Positions 14,151 to 14,328 of a DNA stretch of 14,328 nt are shown here, piece by piece; position 1 is the stretch's first letter; each line of letters opens with the position of its first letter. Source of the DNA: Streptosporangiaceae bacterium. Its GTDB lineage: Bacteria > Actinomycetota > Actinomycetes > Streptosporangiales > Streptosporangiaceae. The notes beneath the pieces are model-generated. The model saw only the letters and a program-made list of their open reading frames with translations, did no database searches and was not told the DNA's origin. The stretch is from positions 1-14,328 of the forward strand of contig JASHSZ010000198.1 of assembly GCA_030040815.1 (NCBI GenBank). The letters are read 5' to 3'. Made by a program: the position numbers and the translations under genes.

Positions 14151-14328
14151 ATGAAAACCCTCACCAGTCGCGCGAGCGGCTGCTTTCTCATGCTGCTCGG
14201 GGCGTGGGGCGCGCTGGTGCCCTTCATCGGCCCCTACTTCGGTTACGCCTACACGCCCGACAAGGCGTGGACGTACTCGACCGGCCGACTCTGGCTCTCG
14301 GTGCTGCCGGGCGCCGCGGTGTTCCTCG
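14151..14328 (+). CDS. Small integral membrane protein, 3' truncated by window end
   Basis: The frame is open from ATG 14151 to the window edge, giving 59 residues. It begins MKTLTSRASG, then a hydrophobic segment (about 11-32, CFLMLLGAWGALVPFIGPYF), a short outside loop with YTPDKAWTYSTG, and the start of a second hydrophobic segment (LWLSVLPGAAVFL). This pattern is familiar from small actinobacterial membrane proteins of unknown function in which a TGRLWLSVLPG-like motif leads into further helices. CGGAGAG 8 nt before the ATG supports the start. Function unknown. Confidence 0.75.
   Translation, partial: MKTLTSRASGCFLMLLGAWGALVPFIGPYFGYAYTPDKAWTYSTGRLWLSVLPGAAVFL

Overview
The window comes from a high-GC actinobacterium (Actinomycetota). 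The evidence is strong G/C preference at third codon positions, GTG starts, a 13E12/DUF222-type HNH protein, and a stand-alone PAS protein, VOC protein and small membrane protein of types common in that phylum. I cannot name the genus. No tRNA, rRNA, insertion sequence or CRISPR array was seen.

Layout. Positions 1-1917 are an accessory-looking edge. They hold the 3' end of an HNH endonuclease gene with a short-period tandem repeat, a convergent lipoprotein gene, and a gene-poor stretch that may hold a decayed gene fragment. Positions 1918-12016 carry one compact minus-strand cluster of eight genes. In transcription order these are acetoacetyl-CoA synthetase, a 604-aa protein with a C-terminal PEP-synthase-type phosphohistidine domain, a 351-aa PEP-synthase-type ATP-binding protein, a biotin carrier protein, a biotin carboxylase, a pyruvate-carboxylase-like carboxyltransferase, a HAD-IIA phosphatase, and a zinc-free quinone-reductase-type dehydrogenase. 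The first seven are separated by at most 9 nt or overlap, so they are almost certainly one operon. Positions 12162-14328 carry plus-strand genes: a VOC protein, a lone PAS protein, a chloroperoxidase-like alpha/beta hydrolase and a truncated membrane-protein gene.

Main interpretation (inference). The operon encodes every part of a biotin-dependent carboxylase, a phosphotransferase split like phenylphosphate synthase, and an enzyme that activates acetoacetate. The carboxyltransferase keeps its metal and lysine chemistry residues, but has Ser where pyruvate-type enzymes have the Arg that binds the pyruvate carboxylate. The simplest model is carboxylation of a neutral ketone such as acetone. The PEP-synthase-like pair would phosphorylate the ketone to an enol phosphate, the biotin enzyme would add CO2 to give acetoacetate or another beta-keto acid, and the first gene product would convert this to the CoA thioester. 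This would differ from the biotin-independent AcxABC-type acetone carboxylases. Two overlapping perfect inverted repeats just upstream of the first gene are a good operator candidate.
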